A stretch of DNA of 53,391 bases from contig JAQUAF010000040.1 in NCBI GenBank assembly GCA_028687435.1, positions 1 through 53,391 of the forward strand, written 5' to 3'. Source of the stretch: Verrucomicrobiia bacterium. Its GTDB lineage: Bacteria; Verrucomicrobiota; Verrucomicrobiia; JABWAM01. The translations under genes were made by a program, and so were the position numbers. Positions 9,113-17,551 of the stretch are shown piece by piece (the first letter of the stretch is position 1; each line of letters starts with the position of its first letter). The notes below the pieces were generated by a model that worked only from the letters and a program-made list of their open reading frames with translations, was not told the DNA's origin and made no database searches.

Positions 9113-10087
9113 CTAAAACCACAACTCCAAAGCCGGGCATTTCATTTCATCCTTCAAACCGCTCAGGGCATCCAGAAGCCCCCATGCCTTTTCACTGACC
9201 GCGCTGGCGTCGCGCAGGGAAACCGGGTCCTTGCGCGCCGCGGTCTCAAGCGTTTCCGCCAGCAAAAGATCCATCTTCTTGAATTTTTCGGCGACCGGGC
9301 CCGAATCGCCCTTGAGACCGCCCGCCAATTCTTTTTTCACATCGACAAGCCTTTGATTGAGAAGCGGCAGGATGGTTTTTCGCAGGCATGCCTTTGGATT
9401 GACCAGCAGTTGCCCAAACTTGTCCGGCTGATGAAAACTGGCGCCCGTATCCGACCACGAACTGAATTCAACGCTTCCTCCGGCATAATGTGCCCGATTG
9501 ACATTCATCCCGAGCAGCATGCCATCGCTCCACTTTATTTTCAGGGTTGAAAAAGGAATGGCCGCCTCCACAAACCAAGCCTTCTCTCCCCTGCCGCCCC
9601 GGACCTCCCACGCGCCGCTCCAAGCCTTTCCCTCCTCGCTGCTCTCCTCATTCCTGGCCCCGGCGCTGTTGGCAATAAAATGATAATACGAATGGCGGCT
9701 GTATTTCGGATCGATGAATATCTCCACGCAATCGTCTTTCCACAAATTCAGATTCTGCGACTTGTTATTCTGCGCGCCGTGCCTGGCCACCAGTTCGTTC
9801 ATGCGGGACTCGCGGCATTCCACGCCAAAGTAAAGCGCGTTTTCATCATGCAAAACCGAAAAAAAGGTTTCCTCAGCCGCCCCGGACCCCACATAAGTGG
9901 CTGAAACAAAAGGCCCGTTTCTTTCCGCGTTTTTCCAAACCGCATCATCCAAAACGCCGTCGATCTTCGGCGGGATTGAAACCTTTCCCGCCTGGCACCA
10001 TTTCAATCCCCCGGCCGGCAGCGCGGCGGCAAGGAAAAAGAATGACGACAGGATCAGGTTGCGAATGAGGAATAAATAGGAGAGCAT
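9113..10087 (-). CDS. Exported CBM9-like protein with C-terminal helical region
   Basis: A 324-residue protein with a strong signal peptide (residues 1-26). A CBM9-like domain covers about 30-230: [14 protein letters not shown] (38-51), [28 protein letters not shown] and [13 protein letters not shown] charged, helix-prone tail (about 235-310) follows. The same CBM9 pattern occurs inside the two GH123-like proteins of this window, so it may be a stand-alone version of that module. It lies 83 bp after the GH42-like gene and 101 bp before the pseudopilin, in one orientation. Probably extracytoplasmic and glycan-binding; ligand unknown. Confidence 0.75.
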   Translation of the reverse strand: MLSYLFLIRNLILSSFFFLAAALPAGGLKWCQAGKVSIPPKIDGVLDDAVWKNAERNGPFVSATYVGSGAAEETFFSVLHDENALYFGVECRESRMNELVARHGAQNNKSQNLNLWKDDCVEIFIDPKYSRHSYYHFIANSAGARNEESSEEGKAWSGAWEVRGGRGEKAWFVEAAIPFSTLKIKWSDGMLLGMNVNRAHYAGGSVEFSSWSDTGASFHQPDKFGQLLVNPKACLRKTILPLLNQRLVDVKKELAGGLKGDSGPVAEKFKKMDLLLAETLETAARKDPVSLRDASAVSEKAWGLLDALSGLKDEMKCPALELWF

Positions 10088-10170
10088 TTTATTTTGGTGT
10101 TAAAGATTTTCCGACAGAATTTGTTCAGCGCCGGACGGCTTGTCGCGCCACATCTCGCGGAGCGAACTTG

Positions 10171-12978
10171 CTAACGCACCTCCAGCAGAATGGGGTTCAT
10201 CGGGAGAAGCGCCAGTTTTTCGCCGCGTTTCAACTCCCTGCCCTGTGTCAGATCCCGAATCTTCGGATTTTTCCGTTTGGTTTTCAGGGTCACCTCCACC
10301 TTGTTTTTGTTCAGGTTGACCATATAGATCGTCCGCCGCCCATCCCCGGAGGAAGCAACCCTTGTTTCCACCCCCCACGCCGCCTTCCCTTCGCAATCCA
10401 GCAATCGAACCTCCCTTTTGACCCCCGCCTCATCAAGCGCCGCGGCAAACCGGGCGGACAATTCCCTGACCGGCAGGGATGGAAGAACGGTCATGCCGTC
10501 AAAAAGTCCGTCTCCCTTCCTTTCCCAGCCATGCTCGTCGTATTTCAATGAATCATTTTCCATCACGACAATCTTTCCGCCCCTGGCGGCGAATTTCCGC
10601 AATTTGGACACCACGCTTTCCGCGACATATCGCGCGCGGGGAACGACCAACACCGGACACTTCCTCAACGCGCCGTCTTCAATCATGCGTTCGGTCATGA
10701 AACCGACCGGCAGATCGAGAAAATACGCCGCTTCATAGGCTTTGCATATGGAATCAAGATAGGAGGCTTCCTGAATGGCCGATGCCTCGGAATAAAAGAG
10801 CTTGATGGGCCGCGGCAGTTGCGGAAATTTGACGATATGCTCACTCAGGCTCCGCAACTCGAGCATGGTGCGGCACCAGGAATTCAAAAGCTGCGGCTGG
10901 GTCAGAAGGCCATGTTTTTGATCGCCCCACCCGACTTCATCGCCGGAAATTTCGCCGCCCCGTCTTTGCCATCCCCATATATTATGGGCGCACATGCCAT
11001 GACAATGGGCCATCCAGAGAATTGTCCGCAGATATTCGGCGGGGATATCCGCCCGGTCAAAGCAACCATCGTCGATGGAGTGCCATTCCGGATCGTAGAT
11101 GGGATTGCCGGGCGCGACCGACTTCATGAAGTCGAATCCAAACGACTGGGTGATCCAATCCAGGCTGTATCGCTCCTCGCACATCCGCCAGAAGTTGTTC
11201 GCAAAAAACGGACGGGTATCGCAACCGCTGATCGGGCACATCTTCACCGCCATTTCACGGTCCACTCCCCTCACCTGATCGTGGCTCTGCTGGGTCATCA
11301 AACCTTCATTGGAACTAAAACGGGAAAAAATGGCATCGGGATCACTCCGTTTGACGGAATCCATCATGGCATCATAATACCGCAGCAACCGGCGCTGGTT
11401 GAAAACATTCCAATCGTAAAACTGGGCGCGTTTTTGATTGCTGGCAGCCGGGGCGTTTTCTCTTGCCGCCGCGCCAAAATCCCGATAATCACTCCGCCAT
11501 ATTTTGTTTAACTCATCAATGGTCTTGTATTTTTCCGCGAGCCATTTCTCATAACGCTGAACGCCATGGGGCCCGATTCCCTCAAGGCTTTCCTCGCCAT
11601 AAAGAAGATAACAAAACCGCGAGGAGTATTCGCCGAATTTTTTTCCCAAATAACCAAACCATTCGGTTATAAATTTTTCGCCGGCAGGATGTTCAAAATC
11701 AAAACTTACATCATGCCCCATCTGCCTCATGGCGTCGGGCGCCTCCCTGGCCAGCCACTTTGGAAAATGCCCGGCAAAAACATAGCAGGTGGCCAAAAAA
11801 TCATTTTCCCGGGCCCAATCGAGATACTTGCACCGGTTGGCAATCCCCTTCTCGTCAAACTGTCCCCATCCTTTCATATGATCGGGATGAATAAACGCCA
11901 AAAAAAGGTTCATGCCCAAATCCCTGGCAATCCGCACCGCCCGCTCCTTGTTGTAAAAGCAGGGATACATCCACATGCCGGAGAGAAAAACCGGCTTGTC
12001 CTGGCAATAAAAAGCCCCATTTTTGATGGTCAACCCCTTGACTTCCAACGGCGGGACATCCCCCCCCCTCCCCGATGAAGTCTTCAATTCCCCTTCCGCC
12101 TGTTTCAGAATCTCCTCAACACGAGCCAGTTCCGGAACCGCATAGGAAATCTGATTGGGCCGGGCCGCATCCGCCTTGATGAATTCGCAGAAAAGCCTGG
12201 CCACATTCAAGCTGGTTTTCACGCCGGCCAAGCGCAGATCGGGAGCGCCAGCCGCCCCGGCCAGCCCATCCAACTTCATGATTTTCTTTTCCACCTCGCC
12301 AAGTCGGACAGCAACCTGCTTCTGGACAACCTCCGCCGGCATCGAACCCGGAACGTTTTCCATTTTTTTATCAACAATACTGTCGGTTTCGCCCTTCACA
12401 ATCCGAACCTCATCGATCCAAACCTCCCCTTTCTCTGGAGATGTCAGATAAATGGGATAGATATAACAATCATACATGGGAACCGGCGGCGTGGTGAAAA
12501 CAAGCTTGTAATAAGTCCAACCGGTTGTCCCATGAATCGGGCCTGCGTGCTTGTCAAACCCCTTGAGCTTCCTGTTCTTCCAATCTTCCAAGGTTCCCAC
12601 ATACATTCCCATGAAAAGAACCCTTCCGCCCGGCTCCAAGTCTCTCGTTTTAAGGCGCACACTGGCGGTATAAGTGGTATTCGTTTCCAATTTGAGATGT
12701 TGAACCAAACCCGTTTCTCCCTTGACCGGGCGGGATATGGCGATCCGAATGGAAGCGCCTCCCCCCCCTTCCGCATCATAAGAACAAGCAAATCCATTCT
12801 CCCCGGGCGTCTCACGCCGGATATGCCAGGCAGCCGGCTTGGCCGGATCTTTTTCGTCGGTATTTTTGAAAGATCCATTCACCACCAGATTGCCGCCATC
12901 AGAAATCTCCGGCGGTGCGCCGGCAATCGTCCAAAATGACGCCAATACAAGTCCCATTCCAACAACCAATTTTTTCAT
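10171..12978 (-). CDS. Secreted GH42-like beta-galactosidase-type glycoside hydrolase
   Basis: A 935-residue protein. A signal peptide (MKKLVVGMGLVLASFWTIAG) is followed by a CBM-like sandwich (about 30-190; NLVVNGSFKN start), a helical linker, a TIM barrel (about 320-720) and a GATase-like region (about 760-880; GKIVVMENDSLKYDE). The barrel follows the GH42 pattern: FLSGMWMYP, then YGEESLEG with E462/E463 as candidate acid/base region, and YEKWLAEKYKTIDELNKIW after it. The ATG at 12978 has a perfect GGAGG seven bases upstream. It starts 23 bp after the regulator gene, so the two are co-transcribed and the regulator probably controls this locus. Substrate is likely a beta-galactoside, but GH42-like families are diverse. 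Confidence 0.75.
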   Translation of the reverse strand: MKKLVVGMGLVLASFWTIAGAPPEISDGGNLVVNGSFKNTDEKDPAKPAAWHIRRETPGENGFACSYDAEGGGGASIRIAISRPVKGETGLVQHLKLETNTTYTASVRLKTRDLEPGGRVLFMGMYVGTLEDWKNRKLKGFDKHAGPIHGTTGWTYYKLVFTTPPVPMYDCYIYPIYLTSPEKGEVWIDEVRIVKGETDSIVDKKMENVPGSMPAEVVQKQVAVRLGEVEKKIMKLDGLAGAAGAPDLRLAGVKTSLNVARLFCEFIKADAARPNQISYAVPELARVEEILKQAEGELKTSSGRGGDVPPLEVKGLTIKNGAFYCQDKPVFLSGMWMYPCFYNKERAVRIARDLGMNLFLAFIHPDHMKGWGQFDEKGIANRCKYLDWARENDFLATCYVFAGHFPKWLAREAPDAMRQMGHDVSFDFEHPAGEKFITEWFGYLGKKFGEYSSRFCYLLYGEESLEGIGPHGVQRYEKWLAEKYKTIDELNKIWRSDYRDFGAAARENAPAASNQKRAQFYDWNVFNQRRLLRYYDAMMDSVKRSDPDAIFSRFSSNEGLMTQQSHDQVRGVDREMAVKMCPISGCDTRPFFANNFWRMCEERYSLDWITQSFGFDFMKSVAPGNPIYDPEWHSIDDGCFDRADIPAEYLRTILWMAHCHGMCAHNIWGWQRRGGEISGDEVGWGDQKHGLLTQPQLLNSWCRTMLELRSLSEHIVKFPQLPRPIKLFYSEASAIQEASYLDSICKAYEAAYFLDLPVGFMTERMIEDGALRKCPVLVVPRARYVAESVVSKLRKFAARGGKIVVMENDSLKYDEHGWERKGDGLFDGMTVLPSLPVRELSARFAAALDEAGVKREVRLLDCEGKAAWGVETRVASSGDGRRTIYMVNLNKNKVEVTLKTKRKNPKIRDLTQGRELKRGEKLALLPMNPILLEVR

Positions 12979-13001
12979 GATCAGTCCTCCATTCCTTTTA
13001 T

Positions 13002-14189
13002 TCAGGCACCACACTTTCCCCGTTTCATCTCATCCCCCCCGCAATTTATCACCGGCATACAAGTCTTCCTCCGCATCAGTTTTACCGGCATGACCTGCAA
13101 GGGCGCGGGGGGTTGCGAACCGCCCTCCAGCAGGGTGGCGAGCTGCCGGGCGGCGGCGGCCCCCATCTGGGAGCGGGGCTTGGACAGGGTGGTCAGCGGC
13201 GGATCAAATTGCGAGACAATGACCGAGTCGTCATACCCCACAACCGAGATATCGCGCGGCACGCCGATTCCGTTCCTTTCAAGGGCGCGAATGACATGAA
13301 TGGCAATCAAATCCGTTTGCGCAAAGAAAAGCGTCGGCCAGCAACCTTTCCCAAAATCACCGCCAAAGGCGCGCGATAACGCATCCAATATGGCGCGGTC
13401 ATCCCCTTCCACCGGAATGGCAACAAACGGCTCCAAAGAACAGGTTGACTGGGCCAAGACCCGCCCCGCCATGCATTCCCGATAGCGAATTCCCTCTTCT
13501 TCAATTCCAACAAACGCGGCTTTGCGATGTCCCAACTCCCCGGCATGTTTCCATGCCTCGGTATATCCCGCCATGGAATCAGCCATGACACCAGGGATTC
13601 CCCGCCCCGAAAGATCGCGGTCAATGGTCACCTGGGGAAATGACTTCTGAATCAACCATTCGGTGGCGTCCTCATCCAAAGCCATGTTGACAAAGCCCCG
13701 CGTCTGCCTGCTTTCAACCAAAGCCTTTACAAAATCCAGGGCGGAATCATCGGGCCCGAAATTGGCAATTTCAAAACGGCAATTTTGGGCGCCAAATTCT
13801 TCCGTCAAGCCTTGAAAAAAATCCGAAAAAAGACTGGGATCACGCCAAGGTTTGGCGGGCATCCGGCGAATCGCCATGCAAACAGGGGGCAAAACCGATG
13901 AAATCCTGCGTTTTCTCCTGGTGGCGAATGCCCTCCCCTCCATTTCCTCCGCCGCCCCCACGATCGTGCCCACCGAACGCCGCCGGGAAACAAGCCCTTC
14001 CCGCGCCAAAAGATCAAAGGCTCGATTGATGGTCTGCGGCGCCAGATTGATGGATCGGCTCAATTCAAGACACGATGGCAACATCGTTCCCTTGGGCAAA
14101 TCGCCATTTTGAATTTGAGTGCGGTAATGCTCAACAACCTGATAAAACAAGGAACGATCTTTATGATAATCAAGTTTCGGCAGAACCAT
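13002..14189 (-). CDS. GntR-type winged helix + LacI-type sensor transcriptional regulator
   Basis: A 395-residue hybrid regulator. The N-terminal GntR winged helix spans about residues 11-77 (SLFYQVVEHYRTQIQNGDLP, then LSRSINLAPQTINRAFDLLAREG). The C-terminal periplasmic-binding-protein-like sugar sensor (about 115-380) resembles LacI/GalR (RGFVNMA, DISVVGYDDS, PPLTTLSKPRSQMGAAAARQL). This layout is that of AraR. It heads the minus-strand glycan locus and should respond to a released sugar. Start: ATG at 14189 is preferred; the frame also opens from a GTG at 14216. Three TTYACWAT words upstream, one overlapping a -10 box, suggest autoregulation. Confidence 0.9.
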   Translation of the reverse strand: MVLPKLDYHKDRSLFYQVVEHYRTQIQNGDLPKGTMLPSCLELSRSINLAPQTINRAFDLLAREGLVSRRRSVGTIVGAAEEMEGRAFATRRKRRISSVLPPVCMAIRRMPAKPWRDPSLFSDFFQGLTEEFGAQNCRFEIANFGPDDSALDFVKALVESRQTRGFVNMALDEDATEWLIQKSFPQVTIDRDLSGRGIPGVMADSMAGYTEAWKHAGELGHRKAAFVGIEEEGIRYRECMAGRVLAQSTCSLEPFVAIPVEGDDRAILDALSRAFGGDFGKGCWPTLFFAQTDLIAIHVIRALERNGIGVPRDISVVGYDDSVIVSQFDPPLTTLSKPRSQMGAAAARQLATLLEGGSQPPAPLQVMPVKLMRRKTCMPVINCGGDEMKRGKCGA

Positions 14190-14195
14190 GGTAGA

Positions 14196-14278
14196 TTCAC
14201 AATACTCATATTTCACTATTTTTCAAGTTTTCAGTGAAAAAAGTTAAATTTTTAATAAAAAATTAATATTTTACTATT
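14196..14278 (-). promoter_or_regulatory. Candidate operator array of the GntR-LacI-type regulator
   Basis: Three near-identical words on the plus strand: TTCACAAT (14196-14203), TTCACTAT (14212-14219) and TTTACTAT (14270-14277). The last two belong to a longer match, ATATTTYACTATT, at 14208-14220 and 14266-14278. The distal one overlaps the -10 box and the proximal ones lie at the start codon, as expected for autoregulation. The binding protein is inferred. Confidence 0.45.
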
Positions 14279-14295
14279 CTATTTTGTGGGTTCAA
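14268..14295 (-). promoter_or_regulatory. Predicted sigma-70-type promoter for the regulator operon
   Basis: Read on the minus strand: -35 TTGAAC (14290-14295), 16-base spacer, -10 TAAAAT (14268-14273). It faces the regulator gene through an AT-rich leader of about 75 bases. Confidence 0.5.
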
Positions 14296-14380
14296 GGGTT
14301 CATAGTTCAACGGTTTAAAGATTTTTTCGCAGACACGCTGCGAAAAAAGGCTGTAGGCTGTTAGACTGTTAGGCTGAAGG
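14288..14380. repeat. Heptad-type repeat plus hairpin
   Basis: 14288-14316 is built of GGTTCAA/GGTTCAT-like units. 14322-14348 forms a hairpin, TTTTTTCGCAG / CTGCGAAAAAA, with loop ACACG. 14349-14380 is a run of GGCTGTAG / GCTGTTA-like units. The hairpin plus the following run recurs with small changes at 33472-33532, so it is one mobile or dispersed unit. Confidence 0.65.
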
Positions 14381-14539
14381 TATGAAAGCACCTCATCGCC
14401 ATTTAGGAAATGACAAGGGATTTTCAATAAACGACAATTTGGATCAATAATTAAGAATTGACAATTACAATTTCAATCTCCCATCCTGTCCATCTTGTTT
14501 ATCCATGTAAAATTAAGCCGTGCCGAGCGCGGCAACTTG
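14381..14539. other. Intergenic, with a 9-base periodic repeat
   Basis: AT-rich sequence without a gene. 14483-14508 consists of three 9-base units of the type ATCCTGTNN ending in ATCCATGT, related to those at 16664-16742 and 44507-44589. At 14509 AAAATTAAGCCG begins another repeat that recurs at 14749 and, inverted, at about 20407-20418. Confidence 0.5.
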
Positions 14540-14689
14540 AATAGCCACAAAAGGCACAAGCATCGTCAACAGGACAACGTTGACGATGTCACAAAATATG
14601 TTTTATCAAATGTCAACCCTCCATTCTGAAATTAAATCTTGTGAAAGCGGCAATCGCGATTGCCGCTGCTTGTGCCTTTTGTGGCCATT
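14540..14689. repeat. MITE-like element with 23-bp terminal inverted repeats
   Basis: Ends 14540-14562 and 14667-14689 are inverted repeats with one mismatch in 23 (core CCACAAAAGGCACAAGCA). Inside are a dyad CATCGTCAAC / GTTGACGATG (14561-14570, 14579-14588) and a perfect 20-bp palindrome GCGGCAATCGCGATTGCCGC (14647-14666). At 150 bp with no open frame it fits a non-autonomous element or a structured RNA. Target-site duplications are not obvious. Confidence 0.6.
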
Positions 14690-14697
14690 ACTGATGG

Positions 14698-14717
14698 GGC
14701 GGTGCTCCCGCACCGCC
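14698..14717. repeat. GC-rich dispersed hairpin (family A), copy 2 (short)
   Basis: A compact form: GGCGGTGC - TCCC - GCACCGCC, followed by TTTTCCTC. The flank TTGAAATTCCTGAACAT matches that of copy 5. It could act as a terminator, but no gene ends just before it. Confidence 0.65.
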
Positions 14718-14748
14718 TTTTCCTCAACACTTTGAAATTCCTGAACAT

Positions 14749-14837
14749 AAAATTAAGCCGGGCCCAAGGCCCGGCGGCTTGAACCTTGATGCACGACGCC
14801 AATACCCCTCCTTAATCCTCCCCTTGCCAAGGGGAGG
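14749..14837. repeat. Two further dispersed hairpins
   Basis: 14749-14780: AAAATTAAGCCGGGCC, CAA, GGCCCGGCGGCTT. 14817-14837: CCTCCCCTTG - C - CAAGGGGAGG, a perfect 10-bp stem, in the leader of the phosphogluconolactonase gene. Confidence 0.6.
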
Positions 14838-14888
14838 GGTTTGTATAAAAATCCTGTCCAATATTCCTCCCTCACTTTTGTTTTCATT

Positions 14889-15596
14889 ATGCGCCCGTTG
14901 CCCAAACTTCTGACTTGCGCCTCGACTGAGGAATGGCTGGATCTTTTGGTCCAGGACTTCAAGGCGCTGGCTGGCGAAACATCCTCTCGAGGCAAACCGG
15001 TTCATGTGGCGCTTTGCGGGGGTGAAACGCCGCGTCCTTTTTATGAAGCCCTTCGTCAAACCGCCCTGCCCTGGCCGCAAATCCACTGGTGGCTGGGGGA
15101 CGAGCGTTGCGTTCCAATTGACGATCCTTATAGCAACCAGCGGATGATTTGCGAAACACTGGGAAAGGATCATCCGTCTTTTGAAAAAAACTGGCATCCG
15201 TGGCCATCGGATGTTTCACCCGATGAGGCCGCCCGTCTTTATGAAAAGGAACTCGGCGTCCGGTTGGGAACACCGCCTGTTTTCGACCTGATTCTGCTGG
15301 GCATCGGGGAGGATGGGCATACGGCGTCGCTTTTTCCCGGCAGTCCGGCGTTGGAAATCACCGGCCGGATGGCCGTTGTCAACCGTCTGCCTGAAGCCGC
15401 TCGCGCAGTTGGGGCGTCTGAACGCCTGACCCTGACCTATCCCGTATTGAATGCCGCCCGCCAGGTCTGGTTCCTCGTCAGCGGAGAAAAGAAACGGTCA
15501 TGGGTGGAAGCCATGGAGCGGGATCCGGACGGTTCATTTCCCGCAGCAAGAGTCAAGGCGGCGAACCAGACCATCCATTGGCGCCGTGATGCTTGA
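14889..15596 (+). CDS. pgl: 6-phosphogluconolactonase
   Basis: A 235-residue cytoplasmic enzyme of the oxidative pentose phosphate pathway, hydrolysing 6-phosphogluconolactone. It shows the family motifs ALCGGETPRPFYEAL, HWWLGDERCVP and GIGEDGHTASLFPGSPAL, and a late QVWFLVSGEKK. The length is typical for the DevB/Pgl family. The ATG at 14889 is chosen because the family N-terminus begins there; the in-frame ATG at 14841 would add unrelated residues. No zwf or gnd gene is adjacent. A dispersed GC-rich hairpin follows the stop and separates it from the convergent FtsB-like gene. Confidence 0.93.
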   Translation: MRPLPKLLTCASTEEWLDLLVQDFKALAGETSSRGKPVHVALCGGETPRPFYEALRQTALPWPQIHWWLGDERCVPIDDPYSNQRMICETLGKDHPSFEKNWHPWPSDVSPDEAARLYEKELGVRLGTPPVFDLILLGIGEDGHTASLFPGSPALEITGRMAVVNRLPEAARAVGASERLTLTYPVLNAARQVWFLVSGEKKRSWVEAMERDPDGSFPAARVKAANQTIHWRRDA

Positions 15597-15613
15597 CGAA
15601 AACACGCTCGACC

Positions 15614-15660
15614 CGCCTTGCATCATTTTCCACAAATGGAGGGCGGATCTCCAAGCCGCC
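15614..15660. repeat. GC-rich dispersed hairpin (family A), copy 3
   Basis: A divergent copy: CCCGCCTTGCATCATTTT pairs imperfectly with AATGGAGGGCGGATCTCC (right arm 15635-15660). It lies between two convergent genes and may work as a bidirectional terminator. Confidence 0.55.
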
Positions 15661-15675
15661 TTCAGTCCAGGCAAC

Positions 15676-16008
15676 CTATTTCTTTGTCGATTCGAAGTGG
15701 TAAATGACTTCGTTGGGCTTGGCCAGCCCCATTTTCTCCCTGACTTTGCGTTCCACAGCCTCGGGATCGGTTTTCAAAAAGAGGATTTCTCCGCCGTATT
15801 CATCATGGAGCTTGCGTTGTTGCAACAACGCCTGACGTTTGACTTCGATATCCTCCTCCAATCGCTGGCTCTGGCGCAACGCCGGCACATAGGAAGCTAT
15901 GACCAGGACAAAAATCGAGATCACAATGATCGACACCGCCACCTTGCGCAAAATGCCCCAGACTCCATAGTCAACTTGCAGGCGTCGATGGTGATGGTGA
16001 TGGTTCAT
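15676..16008 (-). CDS. FtsB/DivIC-family septum formation protein
   Basis: A 110-residue bitopic membrane protein. A basic N-terminus with a run of five histidines (MNHHHHHRR) precedes one transmembrane helix (about 22-42). A short coiled coil (about 45-70; SQRLEEDIEVKRQALLQQRK) follows, then the DPEAVERKVREKMGLAKPNEVIYHF segment characteristic of FtsB/DivIC. The family links FtsL and FtsQ/DivIB in the divisome. The ATG at 16008 is preferred to the upstream one at 16026. It stands alone here, converging on pgl, and not next to eno as in many bacteria. Confidence 0.85.
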   Translation of the reverse strand: MNHHHHHRRLQVDYGVWGILRKVAVSIIVISIFVLVIASYVPALRQSQRLEEDIEVKRQALLQQRKLHDEYGGEILFLKTDPEAVERKVREKMGLAKPNEVIYHFESTKK

Positions 16009-16122
16009 GTTGGACTTTGAATACAACCTTTATTCCTGTTCCTGAATGTAAAATGTGGTTTTGAAATTGGCAATGGTTAATTTTTTATTGCACCATGGAA
16101 AACAGAATCCTACCTTTGGATC

Positions 16123-16608
16123 ATGCCATCTTTTGACATTGTTTCCGAAGTCAACCTGCAAGAGGTCGATAACGCCGTCAACCAAGCGCGGAAGGAAATC
16201 TCCACGCGTTTTGATTTCAAGGATCGCCGCATCGAGATTGAATGGGATCGGAAAGTCATCCAACTGTCCTGCGAGGACGAATTTCTGCTCAAATCCGTGG
16301 TGGAAGTTCTCACCGGGAAACTGGCCAAACGCAACGTCAGCCTTAAAAACATCGATTTTGGCAAGGCAGAGGTGGCGCCCACCGGCGGCGCGCGGCAAAC
16401 CGTGAAACTCGTGCAGGGAATCGAAACCCCAAAAGCCAAGGAAATCATCCAATCCATCAAGGACGCCAAGCTCAAGGTGCAAACCCAAATCCAGGAGCAA
16501 AAAATCCGGGTGACAGGCAAGAGCCGGGACGAGCTTCAGTCGTCAATCGCCCTGGTTCGCGGCAAGGATTTCGGTCTTTCCCTTTCCTTCAATAATTTTA
16601 GGGATTGA
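16123..16608 (+). CDS. yajQ: YajQ-family (DUF520) nucleotide-binding protein
   Basis: A 161-residue protein of standard family length. It begins MPSFDIVSEVNLQEVDNAVN and contains EISTRFDFKDRR, GGARQTVKLVQGIE and the C-terminal VRGKDFGLSLSFNNFRD. The family consists of two ferredoxin-like repeats. Some members bind cyclic di-GMP and act with transcription factors; others bind nucleic acids or tRNA. It is transcribed away from the FtsB-like gene across a short spacer. No partner regulator is adjacent. Confidence 0.95.
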   Translation: MPSFDIVSEVNLQEVDNAVNQARKEISTRFDFKDRRIEIEWDRKVIQLSCEDEFLLKSVVEVLTGKLAKRNVSLKNIDFGKAEVAPTGGARQTVKLVQGIETPKAKEIIQSIKDAKLKVQTQIQEQKIRVTGKSRDELQSSIALVRGKDFGLSLSFNNFRD

Positions 16609-16663
16609 GTCCGCCTGCGGCTGAAAACTTTTTTGACAGGATTCACAAGATTGTTCGGCTTTT

Positions 16664-16742
16664 AACACGGATAAACAGGATATGAATAAAAAATCCGATG
16701 ACACAGACTCAAAAAATCCTGTGTATCCTGTGCATCCATGTT
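16664..16742. repeat. Inverted pair of 9-base periodic repeats
   Basis: Left arm AACACGGATAAACAGGAT (16664-16681) pairs with ATCCTGTGCATCCATGTT (16725-16742), 15 of 18 positions. The right side is visibly periodic: ATCCTGTGT, ATCCTGTGC, ATCCATGTT. Related loci are at 14483 and 44507. Confidence 0.7.
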
Positions 16743-16792
16743 AAAATAACCCGCTCATGCCATCGCATGTTTTGCCATAAAAAGGCGCATCA

Positions 16793-17518
16793 ATGAACTC
16801 ATCCACCACTCCACTCAGCCCGATCATCATCGCCCTTGACGTTGACACCAGTGCCGAAGCTGTTGACTGGGTTCAGCGGCTGGGAAAACAAGCGGACATT
16901 TTCAAGGTGGGATTGCAGCTTTTCATCAAGGAAGGCATGTCCGTGGTGGAAGCCATCATCGCCCAAGGCAAACGGGTGTTTGTGGATCTGAAACTGCATG
17001 ACATCCCCAACACGGTCCATCACGCCACTCTCAACCTGATGCGTCCCGGCGTGGAATTCATCACGCTGCACGCGGGGGGCGGAGTGGACATGATGGAAGC
17101 GGCGGTGGAAGCCGCAGCGGAAAACCGCGCCAAAAGTCCGACGGTCACGGCAAAGCTGCTCGGGGTGACGGTGCTCACCAGCCTTGACGAGGACGACCTC
17201 CGGGAAATCGGCATCAACCATTCCGTCAGCGGCCAGGTGATGAACCTCGCCCGTCTGGCGGTGGAGGCGGGCGTGGACGGACTGGTCACCTCCCCCAAGG
17301 AAGTCCGGTTGCTGCGCCAGGAACACCGGGAAAAGGTGGTGTTGGTGACTCCGGGGATTCGTCCAGCCGGAGGCGACACTCACGATCAAAAACGCGTGAT
17401 GACTCCCGCGGAGGCGATTCTGGAAGGAAGCAATTACCTTGTCATGGGCCGGTCTCTGCTGGACTCCCCGGCGCCGGAAAAAACCCTGGAGGAAATCCTC
17501 GCCAGCCTTCGGCGGTAA
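16793..17518 (+). CDS. pyrF: Orotidine-5'-phosphate decarboxylase
   Basis: A 241-residue cytoplasmic enzyme that converts OMP to UMP, the last step of pyrimidine synthesis. It carries IIALDVDT at the N-terminus, the catalytic FVDLKLHDIPNTV motif, the GVDGLVTSPKEV strand and VTPGIRPAGGDTHDQKRVMTPAEAI with the phosphate-binding region. Length is typical of the short bacterial class. AAGG about seven bases upstream supports the ATG at 16793. It is followed after 69 bp by the uracil-DNA glycosylase gene in the same direction. Confidence 0.96.
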   Translation: MNSSTTPLSPIIIALDVDTSAEAVDWVQRLGKQADIFKVGLQLFIKEGMSVVEAIIAQGKRVFVDLKLHDIPNTVHHATLNLMRPGVEFITLHAGGGVDMMEAAVEAAAENRAKSPTVTAKLLGVTVLTSLDEDDLREIGINHSVSGQVMNLARLAVEAGVDGLVTSPKEVRLLRQEHREKVVLVTPGIRPAGGDTHDQKRVMTPAEAILEGSNYLVMGRSLLDSPAPEKTLEEILASLRR

Positions 17519-17551
17519 CCCTGTTCTTCCGATGTCGCGGCGGGCTCCATT

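Noticed and set aside
14322..14348. Intrinsic terminator
   Set aside because: The T run precedes and the A run follows the stem on the plus strand, and on the minus strand the hairpin lies upstream of the regulator promoter, not after a gene. It is better explained as a dispersed repeat.
14217..14888. tRNA or small RNA gene
   Set aside because: Several hairpins are present, but no cloverleaf with T-loop and anticodon arms could be drawn.
15970..16008. Vector-derived His tag on the FtsB-like gene
   Set aside because: The histidine codons are mixed (cat/cac) and the surrounding sequence is native chromosomal DNA, so the run is natural.
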